Origin: Ktedonobacter robiniae
GTDB lineage: Bacteria; Chloroflexota; Ktedonobacteria; Ktedonobacterales; Ktedonobacteraceae
DNA: 64,000 nucleotides
NCBI RefSeq assembly: GCF_016587375.1
Contig: NZ_BNJG01000001.1
Location: 1,984,001-2,048,000, forward strand
Direction: 5' to 3'
Position numbers and translations under genes: made by a program. Below the pieces are notes generated by a model. The model was not told the DNA's origin and did no database searches. It was given only the letters and a program-made list of their open reading frames with translations. Shown here one piece after another: positions 1 through 7,797 of this stretch (positions are counted from its first letter, which is position 1; each line of letters begins with the position of its first letter).

Positions 1-1
1 C

Positions 2-529
2 CTGGCCATGCCCACCGTTGACGTCAAACACCCCGACTACTACGCAGCCATGCTGGGTGGTAGCATCCTGGGCGATAGCGATGGCTCGCGCCTCTTCTGG
101 AACATCTACCAGCGCGGCCTGGCCGAGTCGGCCAGCGCGGGCATCTGGTCCATGGAGGGCACCGGAATTATGATCATGGAGTCCAACACGACTCCTGATA
201 GCGCCCCCCGCGTGCTCAAGATGCTCCGCGATGAGCTAAACAGCCTGCTGGCAGACGGCGTCCACGAGGACGAGCTACGGCGCGCCAAGGATAAGCTGAT
301 CAGCAGCATCGTCATCAGCAATGAGTCCACCTTCGTCCGTATGCGGGCCCTGGCCAGCGATTGGGTCATCGAGGGCCGCCTGCTAAGCGTCGAAGAGGAG
401 ATTGAGCGCATCGAGAAGGTCACGCCAGAGGACGTCATGCGCGCCCTGCGCAGCTTCCCCCTGCGGGAGAAACAGGTGCTCACCGCGCTTGGTCCCCTGA
501 ACGAAGAGGAACTGCTGGCCGAAGTTTAG
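2..529 (+). CDS. M16 (insulinase/pitrilysin) family peptidase, C-terminal part
   Basis: The reading frame is open to the left edge of the window, so this is the 3' end of a longer gene. About 175 residues are visible. They match the C-terminal inactive-lobe domain of M16 zinc peptidases: a segment like GGSILGDSDGSRLFWNIYQRG (read as two pieces, GGSILGD and SRLFWNIYQR), then the acidic helix with LRDELNSLLADGV and DELRRAKDKL, and the closing segment around VTPEDVMRAL. The catalytic HxxEH half would lie upstream, outside the window. The gene ends 2 nt before a 32-bp-arm hairpin shared with the convergent WD40 gene. Family call is good; substrate cannot be told. Confidence 0.85.
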   Translation: MAMPTVDVKHPDYYAAMLGGSILGDSDGSRLFWNIYQRGLAESASAGIWSMEGTGIMIMESNTTPDSAPRVLKMLRDELNSLLADGVHEDELRRAKDKLISSIVISNESTFVRMRALASDWVIEGRLLSVEEEIERIEKVTPEDVMRALRSFPLREKQVLTALGPLNEEELLAEV

Positions 530-531
530 TA

Positions 532-606
532 GGTACTGACTGTGAGTATGGTGCAGTAGCCGCTACTTGCGTACGCGGCTACTGCACCATACTCACAGTC
601 AGTACC
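532..606. terminator. Long perfect hairpin between convergent genes
   Basis: Two perfect 32-nt arms (532-563 and 575-606) surround an 11-nt loop. The left arm starts 2 nt after the M16 peptidase stop and the right arm contains the stop codon (599-601) of the WD40 gene on the other strand. It fits a bidirectional transcript-end hairpin, although there is no clear T-tract on either side. The arm tips AGTAGCCGC/GCGGCTACT recur at 12273-12297 and 62329-62389. Confidence 0.7.
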
Positions 607-1516
607 AGAGATAAATATCAGAGGCGCTGGCCGAGGCCAGGCATGTGCCGTCGGGCGACCAGGCCAGGGCTCTTATCCAGGCGCGATGCTCGGTAAAGGT
701 ATGCAGCGTCGCGCCTGGTTGGGTCGCGAACGGCTCATAGACATTCACCAACTTGTCCTCGCCCGCGCTAGCAAGTCGCTCGCCGCCTGGCGACCAGGCC
801 AGCGTTTTAATGGGACGCGTATGCATGGGCAGGACACACGGCTCAATGATTGCCGGGGCCGGAGCAGGCTGATGGCCGATTCCTGGCACGCTCCAGATAT
901 GCACCTCCGCATCCTCCCCAGCCGAGGCCAGGTAGCCATGAGCAGGCGACCAGTCAAGCGCATAGACTGGGCCACTATGGCCGCGATAGATGAACACGGG
1001 CACTCCATCCGGCGCCGACCAGACATGCACGCTGCCATCAAAGCTGGCCGAGGCCAGATAGCCTCCATCTGGCGACCAGCCAAGCGAGAAGATGCGATAT
1101 TGAGCGGTATATGTTGTGAGTAGCTTCCCCGACGTGGCTGACCAGACCTGCACCGTATTATCCCCAAAGTCACCACCAGAGGCCAGGTAACGCCCATCTG
1201 GCGACCAGACCAGGCAGCGCGTAAAGCGCCGATGTCCACGATAGATTAGCTGGGGTTTGTCGGATCCTGTCGCCACATCCCAGAGAAAAACCGGGCCAGC
1301 GGTCGAGCCAGCCGCGAAGTAGCGCCCATCCGGCGACCAGGCCAGGGAGAGGAAACAGGTGGCCGAGGGTTCATGATAGGTATATTGAAGCCGCCCCGAG
1401 GTGAAATGCCAGAGATGCACCTTGCTGTCACGGCCAGCGGAGGCCAGGAATTCACCTGTAGGAGACCAGGCCACAGCAAAGATATTATCGCTGTGAGCAT
1501 CGAGCAATGTATGCAT
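599..1516 (-). CDS. Seven-repeat WD40 beta-propeller protein
   Basis: The protein of 305 residues is made almost entirely of seven WD40 repeats of about 40 residues, recognisable by the recurring core AWSPDGRYLASAG...VHLW. Seven repeats close one beta-propeller, so this is a single-domain interaction scaffold, probably cytoplasmic since no signal peptide or membrane segment is seen. The ATG at 1516 is preferred because GGAGG lies 4 nt upstream; an ATG at 1534 has no ribosome-binding site and lies in a hairpin flank. The frame stays open further upstream only because it runs antisense-like through moaB. Partner and pathway are unknown. Confidence 0.85.
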   Translation of the reverse strand: MHTLLDAHSDNIFAVAWSPTGEFLASAGRDSKVHLWHFTSGRLQYTYHEPSATCFLSLAWSPDGRYFAAGSTAGPVFLWDVATGSDKPQLIYRGHRRFTRCLVWSPDGRYLASGGDFGDNTVQVWSATSGKLLTTYTAQYRIFSLGWSPDGGYLASASFDGSVHVWSAPDGVPVFIYRGHSGPVYALDWSPAHGYLASAGEDAEVHIWSVPGIGHQPAPAPAIIEPCVLPMHTRPIKTLAWSPGGERLASAGEDKLVNVYEPFATQPGATLHTFTEHRAWIRALAWSPDGTCLASASASDIYLWY

Positions 1517-1535
1517 ATGGCCTCCATTTATCATT

Positions 1536-1588
1536 GTAGGTGAGCTATGGATTGGCGGCCGAAGGCTGCCAATCCATAGCTCACCTAC
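1536..1588 (-). terminator. Hairpin after moaB/mog, upstream of the WD40 gene
   Basis: Arms of 25 nt (1536-1560, 1564-1588) pair with one G-U and a GAA triloop. The right edge is 1 nt from the moaB stop codon. It separates two codirectional genes, so it may end moaB transcripts or reduce readthrough into the WD40 gene. Confidence 0.6.
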
Positions 1589-1589
1589 T

Positions 1590-2075
1590 TTAATGTTCCT
1601 TTGGGCCTTCGATGAGCAGGTTGATGGCATGGGGCAGGACGGGCAGGATATATTCCAGGCATTCTTTGACGGCCTTGGGGCTTCCTGGAAGGTTGATGAT
1701 GAGCGAGTTGCCACGCACGCCTGCCACGCCTCGGGAGAGCATCGCCATAGGCGTATATTGCAGGCTGTTGAAGCGCATGGCTTCGGCGATGCCGGGAGCC
1801 TCGCGCTCGATAACGTCAAGTGTGGCCTCGGGGGTGACGTCTCGTGGCGCCAGGCCAGTCCCGCCGGTCGTCAAGATAAGGTTCAGGCGTTTCTCATCGG
1901 ACCACTCGCGCAACAGGGCTGAAATCTGGTCACGCTCATCTGGCACGATTGCGCCCGCTTGAATAAGCGCCTCTGGGAGCTGCGTCACCAGGGAACGGAT
2001 TCGCGCCCCGCTCAGATCCTCCCGCTGCCCATGCGAGGCACCATCGCTGATCGTCAGTACACCAATGGTAATCAT
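1590..2075 (-). CDS. moaB: Molybdenum cofactor biosynthesis protein, MogA/MoaB family
   Basis: 161 residues with the MoCF-binding fold. Visible motifs are the N-terminal [16 protein letters not shown], the molybdopterin-binding loop [17 protein letters not shown], and the C-terminal [17 protein letters not shown]. Family members adenylylate molybdopterin before molybdate insertion, so the gene links functionally to modA-modB at 37-38.7 kb. Length is usual for the MogA/MoaB group. The two subgroups cannot be separated by eye, so the symbol is tentative. Start at ATG 2075 has AGGAT upstream. Confidence 0.88.
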   Translation of the reverse strand: MITIGVLTISDGASHGQREDLSGARIRSLVTQLPEALIQAGAIVPDERDQISALLREWSDEKRLNLILTTGGTGLAPRDVTPEATLDVIEREAPGIAEAMRFNSLQYTPMAMLSRGVAGVRGNSLIINLPGSPKAVKECLEYILPVLPHAINLLIEGPKEH

Positions 2076-2098
2076 GGTATTTATCCTACTCTATCCTG

Positions 2099-2167
2099 TA
2101 AAAACATAATTGATGGTGTGGATGACGAGGCAAAGCCTCGTCATCCACACCATCAATTATGTTTTTA
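2099..2167 (-). terminator. Perfect 32-bp hairpin after the CpXC gene
   Basis: Arms 2099-2130 and 2136-2167 are perfectly complementary around a 5-nt loop CAAAG. The hairpin begins 3 nt beyond the stop codon of the CpXC gene (2171) and ends 23 nt before the moaB start. The ends are A/T-rich (AAAACATAATT...), so a U-rich tail follows the stem on the minus strand. Confidence 0.75.
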
Positions 2168-2170
2168 TGA

Positions 2171-2821
2171 TTACCCTCCAGGGGCGAGTTCGCGCATAAG
2201 GGCACCGATCTGACGCCGTGAGCCATAGAGCCAGACAACGTATTCGTCGGGGAGACTCTCCACCTCCACGCTACAGTCCATCTCGCTGGCAAGCTTGCGC
2301 GCGATACTGTAAAACTGGCCGCGCTCCGCATCATTCCGGCTCTGAGTGCTCAGTGCGAGCTTACCCAAACGCTCTTCCGGCGCGAGTACTCCACTGATAA
2401 GTTCTGAGAGCTGATCCAGGCCAAAGACCACCTGCAATGGGGGCAGGTCCTGGGCCTGGCGAGGGGAGAGCGTCGCGATATGATCACCAGCCCCATCGGC
2501 TCTATCACGAGCCACGAGCAGCGCCTCGACGTTCTCATAGGCCGAGCGCAGATTCTCTAAGATGAGCAGCCGCGCCTCCTGAGGAGCATCGCCACGTGGA
2601 TGGACATAGGCCAACAAATTGTGGGCCGGGTCTGAATATATGAAAGGCGTCGAGATAGCCGCTTTCAGTCCACAATTGGGGCAGACGGAGACGTTGAGCA
2701 GGCCCGCGAGCACGGTATAGCGGAGACCGGCGTCTTTAGCGACGTTGACATACTCGTATATTGAACTGGAAAACACTTCGCCACAGGGGCAAGTGAAAGT
2801 GTGTGTTGTTGAACGAGACAT
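2171..2821 (-). CDS. CpXC domain protein
   Basis: About 216 residues. The N-terminal part carries FTCPCGEVF and, some 35 residues later, VCPNCGLKA, two CxxC-type pairs (CPC and CPNC) that match the CpXC domain and would bind one zinc ion. The rest is alpha-helical (LILENLRSAYENVEALLVARD) without membrane segments. CpXC proteins have no settled biochemical role. ATG 2821 is preferred over the upstream extension because the domain starts directly after it, though its ribosome-binding site is weak. It lies between moaB and the NurA gene on the same strand but is isolated by hairpins on both sides. Confidence 0.75.
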   Translation of the reverse strand: MSRSTTHTFTCPCGEVFSSSIYEYVNVAKDAGLRYTVLAGLLNVSVCPNCGLKAAISTPFIYSDPAHNLLAYVHPRGDAPQEARLLILENLRSAYENVEALLVARDRADGAGDHIATLSPRQAQDLPPLQVVFGLDQLSELISGVLAPEERLGKLALSTQSRNDAERGQFYSIARKLASEMDCSVEVESLPDEYVVWLYGSRRQIGALMRELAPGG

Positions 2822-2869
2822 ATGTGTTAGGTTCTGTTTCTCACTTCTCGCGCCTGCGGCGCTAGTTAT

Positions 2870-2920
2870 ATTGTGTGATATGGTTTGGCAGCCGAAGGCT
2901 GCCAAACCATATCACACAAT
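2870..2920. repeat. Perfect 24-bp inverted repeat with flanking direct repeat
   Basis: Arms 2870-2893 and 2897-2920 are perfectly complementary with a GAA triloop, the same tip (GCAGCC-GAA-GGCTGC) as the hairpin at 1536-1588 although the arms differ. The segment ATCACACAATTGACT on its right edge is repeated about 90 bp further on (from about 2999), suggesting a local duplication. It lies in the leader of the CpXC gene. Confidence 0.6.
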
Positions 2921-3092
2921 TGACTCTGGTTTACGTGTGTGATGGGTATCTTCGGATAATGTATGCGATGGTTGCCTGGCTCTCTCTGCCAACCTCCATC
3001 ACACAATTGACTCCAGGTTAATGACTCTTCTCTCTATTGTAAGTTAGTATAACACATGAGCGAGGGAGAACCTTTCCTCAAAGAGGGGTAAA

Positions 3093-4367
3093 TTAAGGAT
3101 AGCGGCGGCGTCCCTTGCTCATGGACTTCTGTGAGTAGGTAAATGTCATGCCCTGGTGCTGGATAAACTCCTGAAACTGGTTGTAGAAGATATCGCGGTC
3201 AACCGAGCGAATGACCGAGACCTGGTCGGCGGTTTCAATCGCATAGGGGTAGCCCTTGCCAATAATAATCTCGGCACGTACTACATCCATCACTGGCTCT
3301 ACAAGTCCGTCATCAAGCATCCAGCGCGGGAATTCCAGGCGAGCAGGCGGGCGCGTAGAGGAAGTTTGCAGATACGAGAAGGCGACGCGATCGCGATAGG
3401 GTCCATAGCTATCAAGGATATCGTTACGCGCACACAGCATGGCAGGAGTGCGATCACCCCAGCTCATATGTCCCTGCCAGAGCAAGGCGTCGTGGATCTT
3501 CTTGGTATCACGCAGAATGGGTTGACGGTCGGCCCCATCCACACGGCGCAGCATGGTAATCATATCGCGGGCATAGCTGGTATCGATATACCCAATCAAG
3601 GGAACGCGCAGGTCCTCGGAGAGCTTTAGGAGCATTACCGCTGAATCAACATATTTCTGGCGATACTGCGGAAGCATAGTCAAGGCGAACGAGACCACCA
3701 GCGAGCCATCGAAGAAGACCACGGGGCTATGCGCAGGATCATCGACACGACGGTTACGCGCCTGCTGTTCCATCAGATTACAAAGCGTCTCAATCTCCAG
3801 CAGATAGCGGCGTAGCGTCACCTGCATATCGGAGTAGGGATAGCTATCGGGGTCATCCCCTTCTTTGCGCGCATCCTCCATGATCTCATCCGGGGCTAAC
3901 ACTTCAAGGCGTACATCCTTCGTGTAGGGACGGTTGTGCCCGTGCGGATTGACAAAAAAGCCCACCTGGACCAGCGCGACTGGAATCGAGGCATCGCGCC
4001 AGGGAAGCAACTGGCTGCCATCCACGGCAATCGTGGTGACGCCCTCGATACACTCGGCCCACTGATTGGCCTGTTCATGATTGGCAAAGGCCTGACCAAA
4101 GGGATAGTGGGGCGCACGGTATTCACGCAAAGCGGCCTCAGCCAGCCAGTGGTCAAACTCGATGGTTGGGCGAGCACCAGCAGAGGGCATCCCCGGCTCA
4201 GCGGGCGGCAGAATTTGCTCCAGCGCGGCGCTGGAGGGATAGCGATGATAGAGGTTCTCCAGCACATGGCGATAGGACTTGAGCTGGTCGCCAAAGTTGC
4301 CGTCATAGAGCGAGAACTGACCACGCTTCAAGTTCAGGGCAGCGAGCAGCTTGCCTTTGTGCAGCAT
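3093..4367 (-). CDS. NurA-domain nuclease
   Basis: 424 residues. The NurA fold is indicated by VTTIAVDGSQLLPWRD (first acidic residue of the active site, in DGSQ), VVFFDGSLVV (second acidic residue), the helical block LLKLSEDLRVPLIGYIDTSYARDM, and the C-terminal ETADQVSVIRSVDRD. NurA is a 5'-3' single-strand exonuclease and ssDNA endonuclease used in end resection. The start ATG 4367 has AAAGGAG 8 nt upstream and lies 28 nt after the stop of the Rad50-like gene, so the two form an operon. HerA, the usual archaeal partner, is not seen here; the SMC-type ATPase takes that place. Confidence 0.85.
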   Translation of the reverse strand: MLHKGKLLAALNLKRGQFSLYDGNFGDQLKSYRHVLENLYHRYPSSAALEQILPPAEPGMPSAGARPTIEFDHWLAEAALREYRAPHYPFGQAFANHEQANQWAECIEGVTTIAVDGSQLLPWRDASIPVALVQVGFFVNPHGHNRPYTKDVRLEVLAPDEIMEDARKEGDDPDSYPYSDMQVTLRRYLLEIETLCNLMEQQARNRRVDDPAHSPVVFFDGSLVVSFALTMLPQYRQKYVDSAVMLLKLSEDLRVPLIGYIDTSYARDMITMLRRVDGADRQPILRDTKKIHDALLWQGHMSWGDRTPAMLCARNDILDSYGPYRDRVAFSYLQTSSTRPPARLEFPRWMLDDGLVEPVMDVVRAEIIIGKGYPYAIETADQVSVIRSVDRDIFYNQFQEFIQHQGMTFTYSQKSMSKGRRRYP

Positions 4368-4395
4368 GAGCGAACTCCTTTTTGTTGTGTCAACA

Positions 4396-7300
4396 TTAGA
4401 CATGCTCCATAGAAGGCTCGTTGGATCCATTGGGGTAGAGCGCTTCGTCGCTAAAGGATGACTCGGATAATCCCTCGTGTTGGAGCTGGGTCTCGCCGCT
4501 GGCCTTGCGCAGACGAATCAGGCTATCCAGCCCCTGCTCAAATGTATCGTCGTGACTGATGACGATTAGCTGCTCAAAGCCACGCACACGGCGGATCTGC
4601 TCGGCAAGGTTCATGCGGCGTAGCTCGTCCATGTTCTGCGTTGGCTCATCGAAGAACGCGAGATTGAGCGTCGAGAGCTTCTTGAGCAGGGCCAAGCGCA
4701 CAGCAAGGGCGGCGCTCATCTGCTCGCCACCGCTCAACTGTGCGAAGGTGCGCGATACACCCTGACGGCGTAGCACCACCTCGTAATCGTTCTGCCAGGA
4801 GAGTTGGGCGCTACGGTCACCCATGATCTCGCCAAAGATACGATTAGCCTCGGCTGAGATATCGTTGAGCATGGCCTTGAGGACGTAGGGCGCGGCCTCC
4901 TTGATCACCTTGCGGAAGTATTCCATCATAGTGTGCAGGTCTTCCAGCTCGCGGTACTCCTGGCGCATCCCCTCCAGCTCGTGCAACTGCTGCTCAGCGT
5001 TCTGGATACGCTGCTCGGCCTCGTTGATGGTACGTTGGATCTGCTGCATCTTCTCCGCAAGGCTGCTAATCTCACCGTGCAGGTCGCGTCGCTGCCTGCG
5101 CACCTCATCAAGCTCCTGCTCATTGAAAGTGGCTCGGGCCTGCATGTATGCCTGCTCGGCCTCACGCATACGCTGGTGGGCCTGCTCGGTCTCCTGCTCC
5201 TGCTGGCGGCAGACACGCTCGCGCTCGGGCAAGGCTCGCGCCTGCTCGATGTGCTTGAGGTAGTTCTGATGCGCACCCTGGGAGCGCTGGCGTAGCTTCT
5301 CCTGCCCCTCGATATGGGCATCAAGCTCATAGTAGGCCGCGAGCTGTTCATGCAGGGCGGCGAGTTGGGTGTTTAGTTCCGCAAGCTCCTGCTCCGCCTC
5401 GACTACTTCCATCTGAAACTGGGCAGCTTGTGCGACGATATTTCGCTGCTCACGCAGTTGCGCGCGTGGATCGTTGAGGGCCGTCAATTGCTCGTTGACC
5501 TGCTGTAGACGCGGCTCACTATCGCGTAGCTGGTTGGCGCGTTCGCGCATCGTCTGGATATCGGTCTCGTACTGCGTGATGAGCTGCTCGTTTTGCTGGA
5601 GCTGATCGCGCAGCCCTGGCAGGGTGGCGACCTTCTCGCTTGCCAGCTTACTCTCTTTATACTGTTCTTCGTTTTCACGCATCCGACTATCATGCTCTTT
5701 GAGCATCTCAAGCTGGGCTTCCAGTTCAGCACACGCCTCCTCAAGCTGCTCCATTTCGCTCTCTAGCTGCTGCATCTGCCGCTTGAGATCATCGCGCTTC
5801 TCGACATAGAGGCTATATTTCCCCAGGGCATCGGCATATTTTTTGATCTGCTCGATGCGAGTCTCAACGTTCTTGCGCTCAGTGAGGACCTGCTGCCGCT
5901 GCGCACGCTCCTCGATGAGCAGGTTCTCGAAATAGGACTCCAGGCTGACCATACCCCGATTCTTGATGTTGAGGCAGGGTTCGCGCAAGAGGGGACACTG
6001 CCCGCCCGCCGACTGCTTGAGGGAATCGCTATAGGCCTCGATATTGCCATCCAGGCGATGAAGGCGGGCGTTGATTTCGTTCAAGCACTCCTGAAGCGCA
6101 GGCATCTCTTCCGCTTCAGCACGATTCTCGTCGATAAGCTGGACATTGCGCTCGGCCTTTTGGAGTTTGGTGAGCAGGGGCGCATGCTGATCGCGTCGCT
6201 CATGCAAGGCGCGCCGCTTCTCATTTAGTTGCTGAAACTTGTTCTTGCGCTCGACACTCTGTACTTGCAAGCGCGAGCGGGCCTGGTCAAGTTCTGGCAG
6301 GCGTTGCGCCAGCTCTACCAATGGTTCAATCACCGCGATACGTTGTTCCAGCACACCGCCAGTCTTCTTCGTGCTCTCCAGGCGTTCACGCTGATTCTGT
6401 CCCTCTTCACAAATGGATTTATAGAGCTTGACATTCTGAAGTAGCTCATCGCGTCGCTCCTCCAACTCTTGCTGGCGCAGTACATCTGGCTGAAGCATAT
6501 CGATACGCTGGCGCGCCTGCTCTACCTCCTGCAAACGCGTATGCAGCCCCTTCGCCTTCATCTCAATCGAAGCGTGTTTATTACCTAGACGTGCCTGCTC
6601 CTTAAGCAAGCGATTGCGCTGCTGCTCCTGCTCGCGCAGTTGCTCAAGCGCCCTCTCAGCCTGAAGATACTGCTGATACCCCTTCTCTGCCTCGCGGGCA
6701 ATCTGTTCGGCGGCCTGAGCCTGTGCCAGAGCTTGCTGATAGTTTGCCAGGATGCTACGGGCAGAATCATACTGGCTAGCACGCGCCTCGGAAGAGCGGC
6801 GTAGATCCTGGAGCTGGTTATATTGCGCATTCAGCTCCTGCTCGCGCTTCTCCAGCTGTGCCAATGTTGTTGTAAGCTCGGCATTACGCACCTTCTGCTG
6901 CGCGTCCTCCTGACGAGACTGCTTCAACTGCTCACGCCACTGCTCAAGCTCGCGCGTCTCATACTCAAGCTGGTCAATGCGGCTCTGATGCTGCTGCATC
7001 TGTTCGCGGTAATCTTTCTGCGAATCCAACAGATACTCGGCGGCGGCCTTGTAATCTTCAATCTGGAGCAGCGCATCAAAGGTCTGCTTGCGCTTGCTCG
7101 CCGCCTCAAGAAAGATGGAGGTAAAGGTTCCCTGGGGGACGCCCAGGGCGTCGCGGAAGAGCGAATCGAGCGGACGTTCGCGATCAATGCCGAAGAGTTC
7201 ATGTAGTTTATCCAGCACATCCGCGCCCTGCTCGATGCGCATATTGGCCTCTTCATCGTGAATCAGCCAGCGCGAGCCGGAGCCACAGCGACGCTCCACG

Positions 7301-7542
7301 ACATACGGACGCTCATCTCCGCCCAGCAGATGGACAAGTACCCGGCCCCACTTCTCGCCCTCGCGCACGAAACGCGCCTGGCTGTAAGGAAGGTAATCAA
7401 AAAGGGCGAAACCAATAGCCTCAACCAGAGTGGTCTTGCCGGCTCCGTTTTCGCCACTAATGGCCGTCGTCCCACGGCGAAAATCTACGCTAAAATGACG
7501 GTAGCTCTTGATATTCTCTAACTCAATACGCGTAATGAGCAT
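4396..7542 (-). CDS. SbcC/Rad50-like SMC ATPase
   Basis: 1048 residues in the order expected for Rad50/SbcC: Walker A GENGAGKTT at residues about 30-38, a long coiled coil, a central cysteine pair CPLLREPC near residue 515, a second coiled coil, the ABC signature LSGGEQ near 935, Walker B LAFFDEPTQ near 960, and the switch region VISHDD. It would clamp DNA ends and drive resection with the downstream NurA nuclease. The hook is CX6C rather than the usual CXXC. The upstream region holds three hairpins that end copA. Function within double-strand break repair is inferred from family and pairing. Confidence 0.9.
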   Translation of the reverse strand: MLITRIELENIKSYRHFSVDFRRGTTAISGENGAGKTTLVEAIGFALFDYLPYSQARFVREGEKWGRVLVHLLGGDERPYVVERRCGSGSRWLIHDEEANMRIEQGADVLDKLHELFGIDRERPLDSLFRDALGVPQGTFTSIFLEAASKRKQTFDALLQIEDYKAAAEYLLDSQKDYREQMQQHQSRIDQLEYETRELEQWREQLKQSRQEDAQQKVRNAELTTTLAQLEKREQELNAQYNQLQDLRRSSEARASQYDSARSILANYQQALAQAQAAEQIAREAEKGYQQYLQAERALEQLREQEQQRNRLLKEQARLGNKHASIEMKAKGLHTRLQEVEQARQRIDMLQPDVLRQQELEERRDELLQNVKLYKSICEEGQNQRERLESTKKTGGVLEQRIAVIEPLVELAQRLPELDQARSRLQVQSVERKNKFQQLNEKRRALHERRDQHAPLLTKLQKAERNVQLIDENRAEAEEMPALQECLNEINARLHRLDGNIEAYSDSLKQSAGGQCPLLREPCLNIKNRGMVSLESYFENLLIEERAQRQQVLTERKNVETRIEQIKKYADALGKYSLYVEKRDDLKRQMQQLESEMEQLEEACAELEAQLEMLKEHDSRMRENEEQYKESKLASEKVATLPGLRDQLQQNEQLITQYETDIQTMRERANQLRDSEPRLQQVNEQLTALNDPRAQLREQRNIVAQAAQFQMEVVEAEQELAELNTQLAALHEQLAAYYELDAHIEGQEKLRQRSQGAHQNYLKHIEQARALPERERVCRQQEQETEQAHQRMREAEQAYMQARATFNEQELDEVRRQRRDLHGEISSLAEKMQQIQRTINEAEQRIQNAEQQLHELEGMRQEYRELEDLHTMMEYFRKVIKEAAPYVLKAMLNDISAEANRIFGEIMGDRSAQLSWQNDYEVVLRRQGVSRTFAQLSGGEQMSAALAVRLALLKKLSTLNLAFFDEPTQNMDELRRMNLAEQIRRVRGFEQLIVISHDDTFEQGLDSLIRLRKASGETQLQHEGLSESSFSDEALYPNGSNEPSMEHV

Positions 7543-7640
7543 TGCAGGTCAGCCAGCCTTCCCAACAAACGACACAGACGATCAAACTCTCCCAATTTGC
7601 TTTTCTTGCTCAGCGGGGCAAAAACGGAAAAGAAATACAA

Positions 7641-7772
7641 ATGTACCGCCAGATTATAACATAATCTGGCGGTACATCTTATGGCTACAGGGCGAGCGCC
7701 TGCGGCGCTCGCCCTGGTAAGGGTGTGGAGGGTGCTGGCTGCCTGCGGCAGCCAGCACCCTCCACACCCTTA
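7641..7772 (-). terminator. Three consecutive hairpins downstream of copA
   Basis: Three separate perfect stems stand head to tail: 7641-7677 (17-bp arms, AAC loop), 7688-7716 (13-bp arms, TGC loop) and 7718-7772 (26-bp arms, TGC loop). The last ends 25 nt from the copA stop codon. They would end copA transcripts and insulate the Rad50-like gene that starts at 7542. No T-tract follows, so the mechanism is uncertain. Confidence 0.65.
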
Positions 7773-7797
7773 CCCGACTGAGGTGAAACCCTACCCA

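Noticed and set aside
1534-1819. N-terminal extension of the WD40 protein
   Set aside because: The extra frame runs through moaB coding sequence out of frame and lacks WD40 character; a good start lies at 1516.
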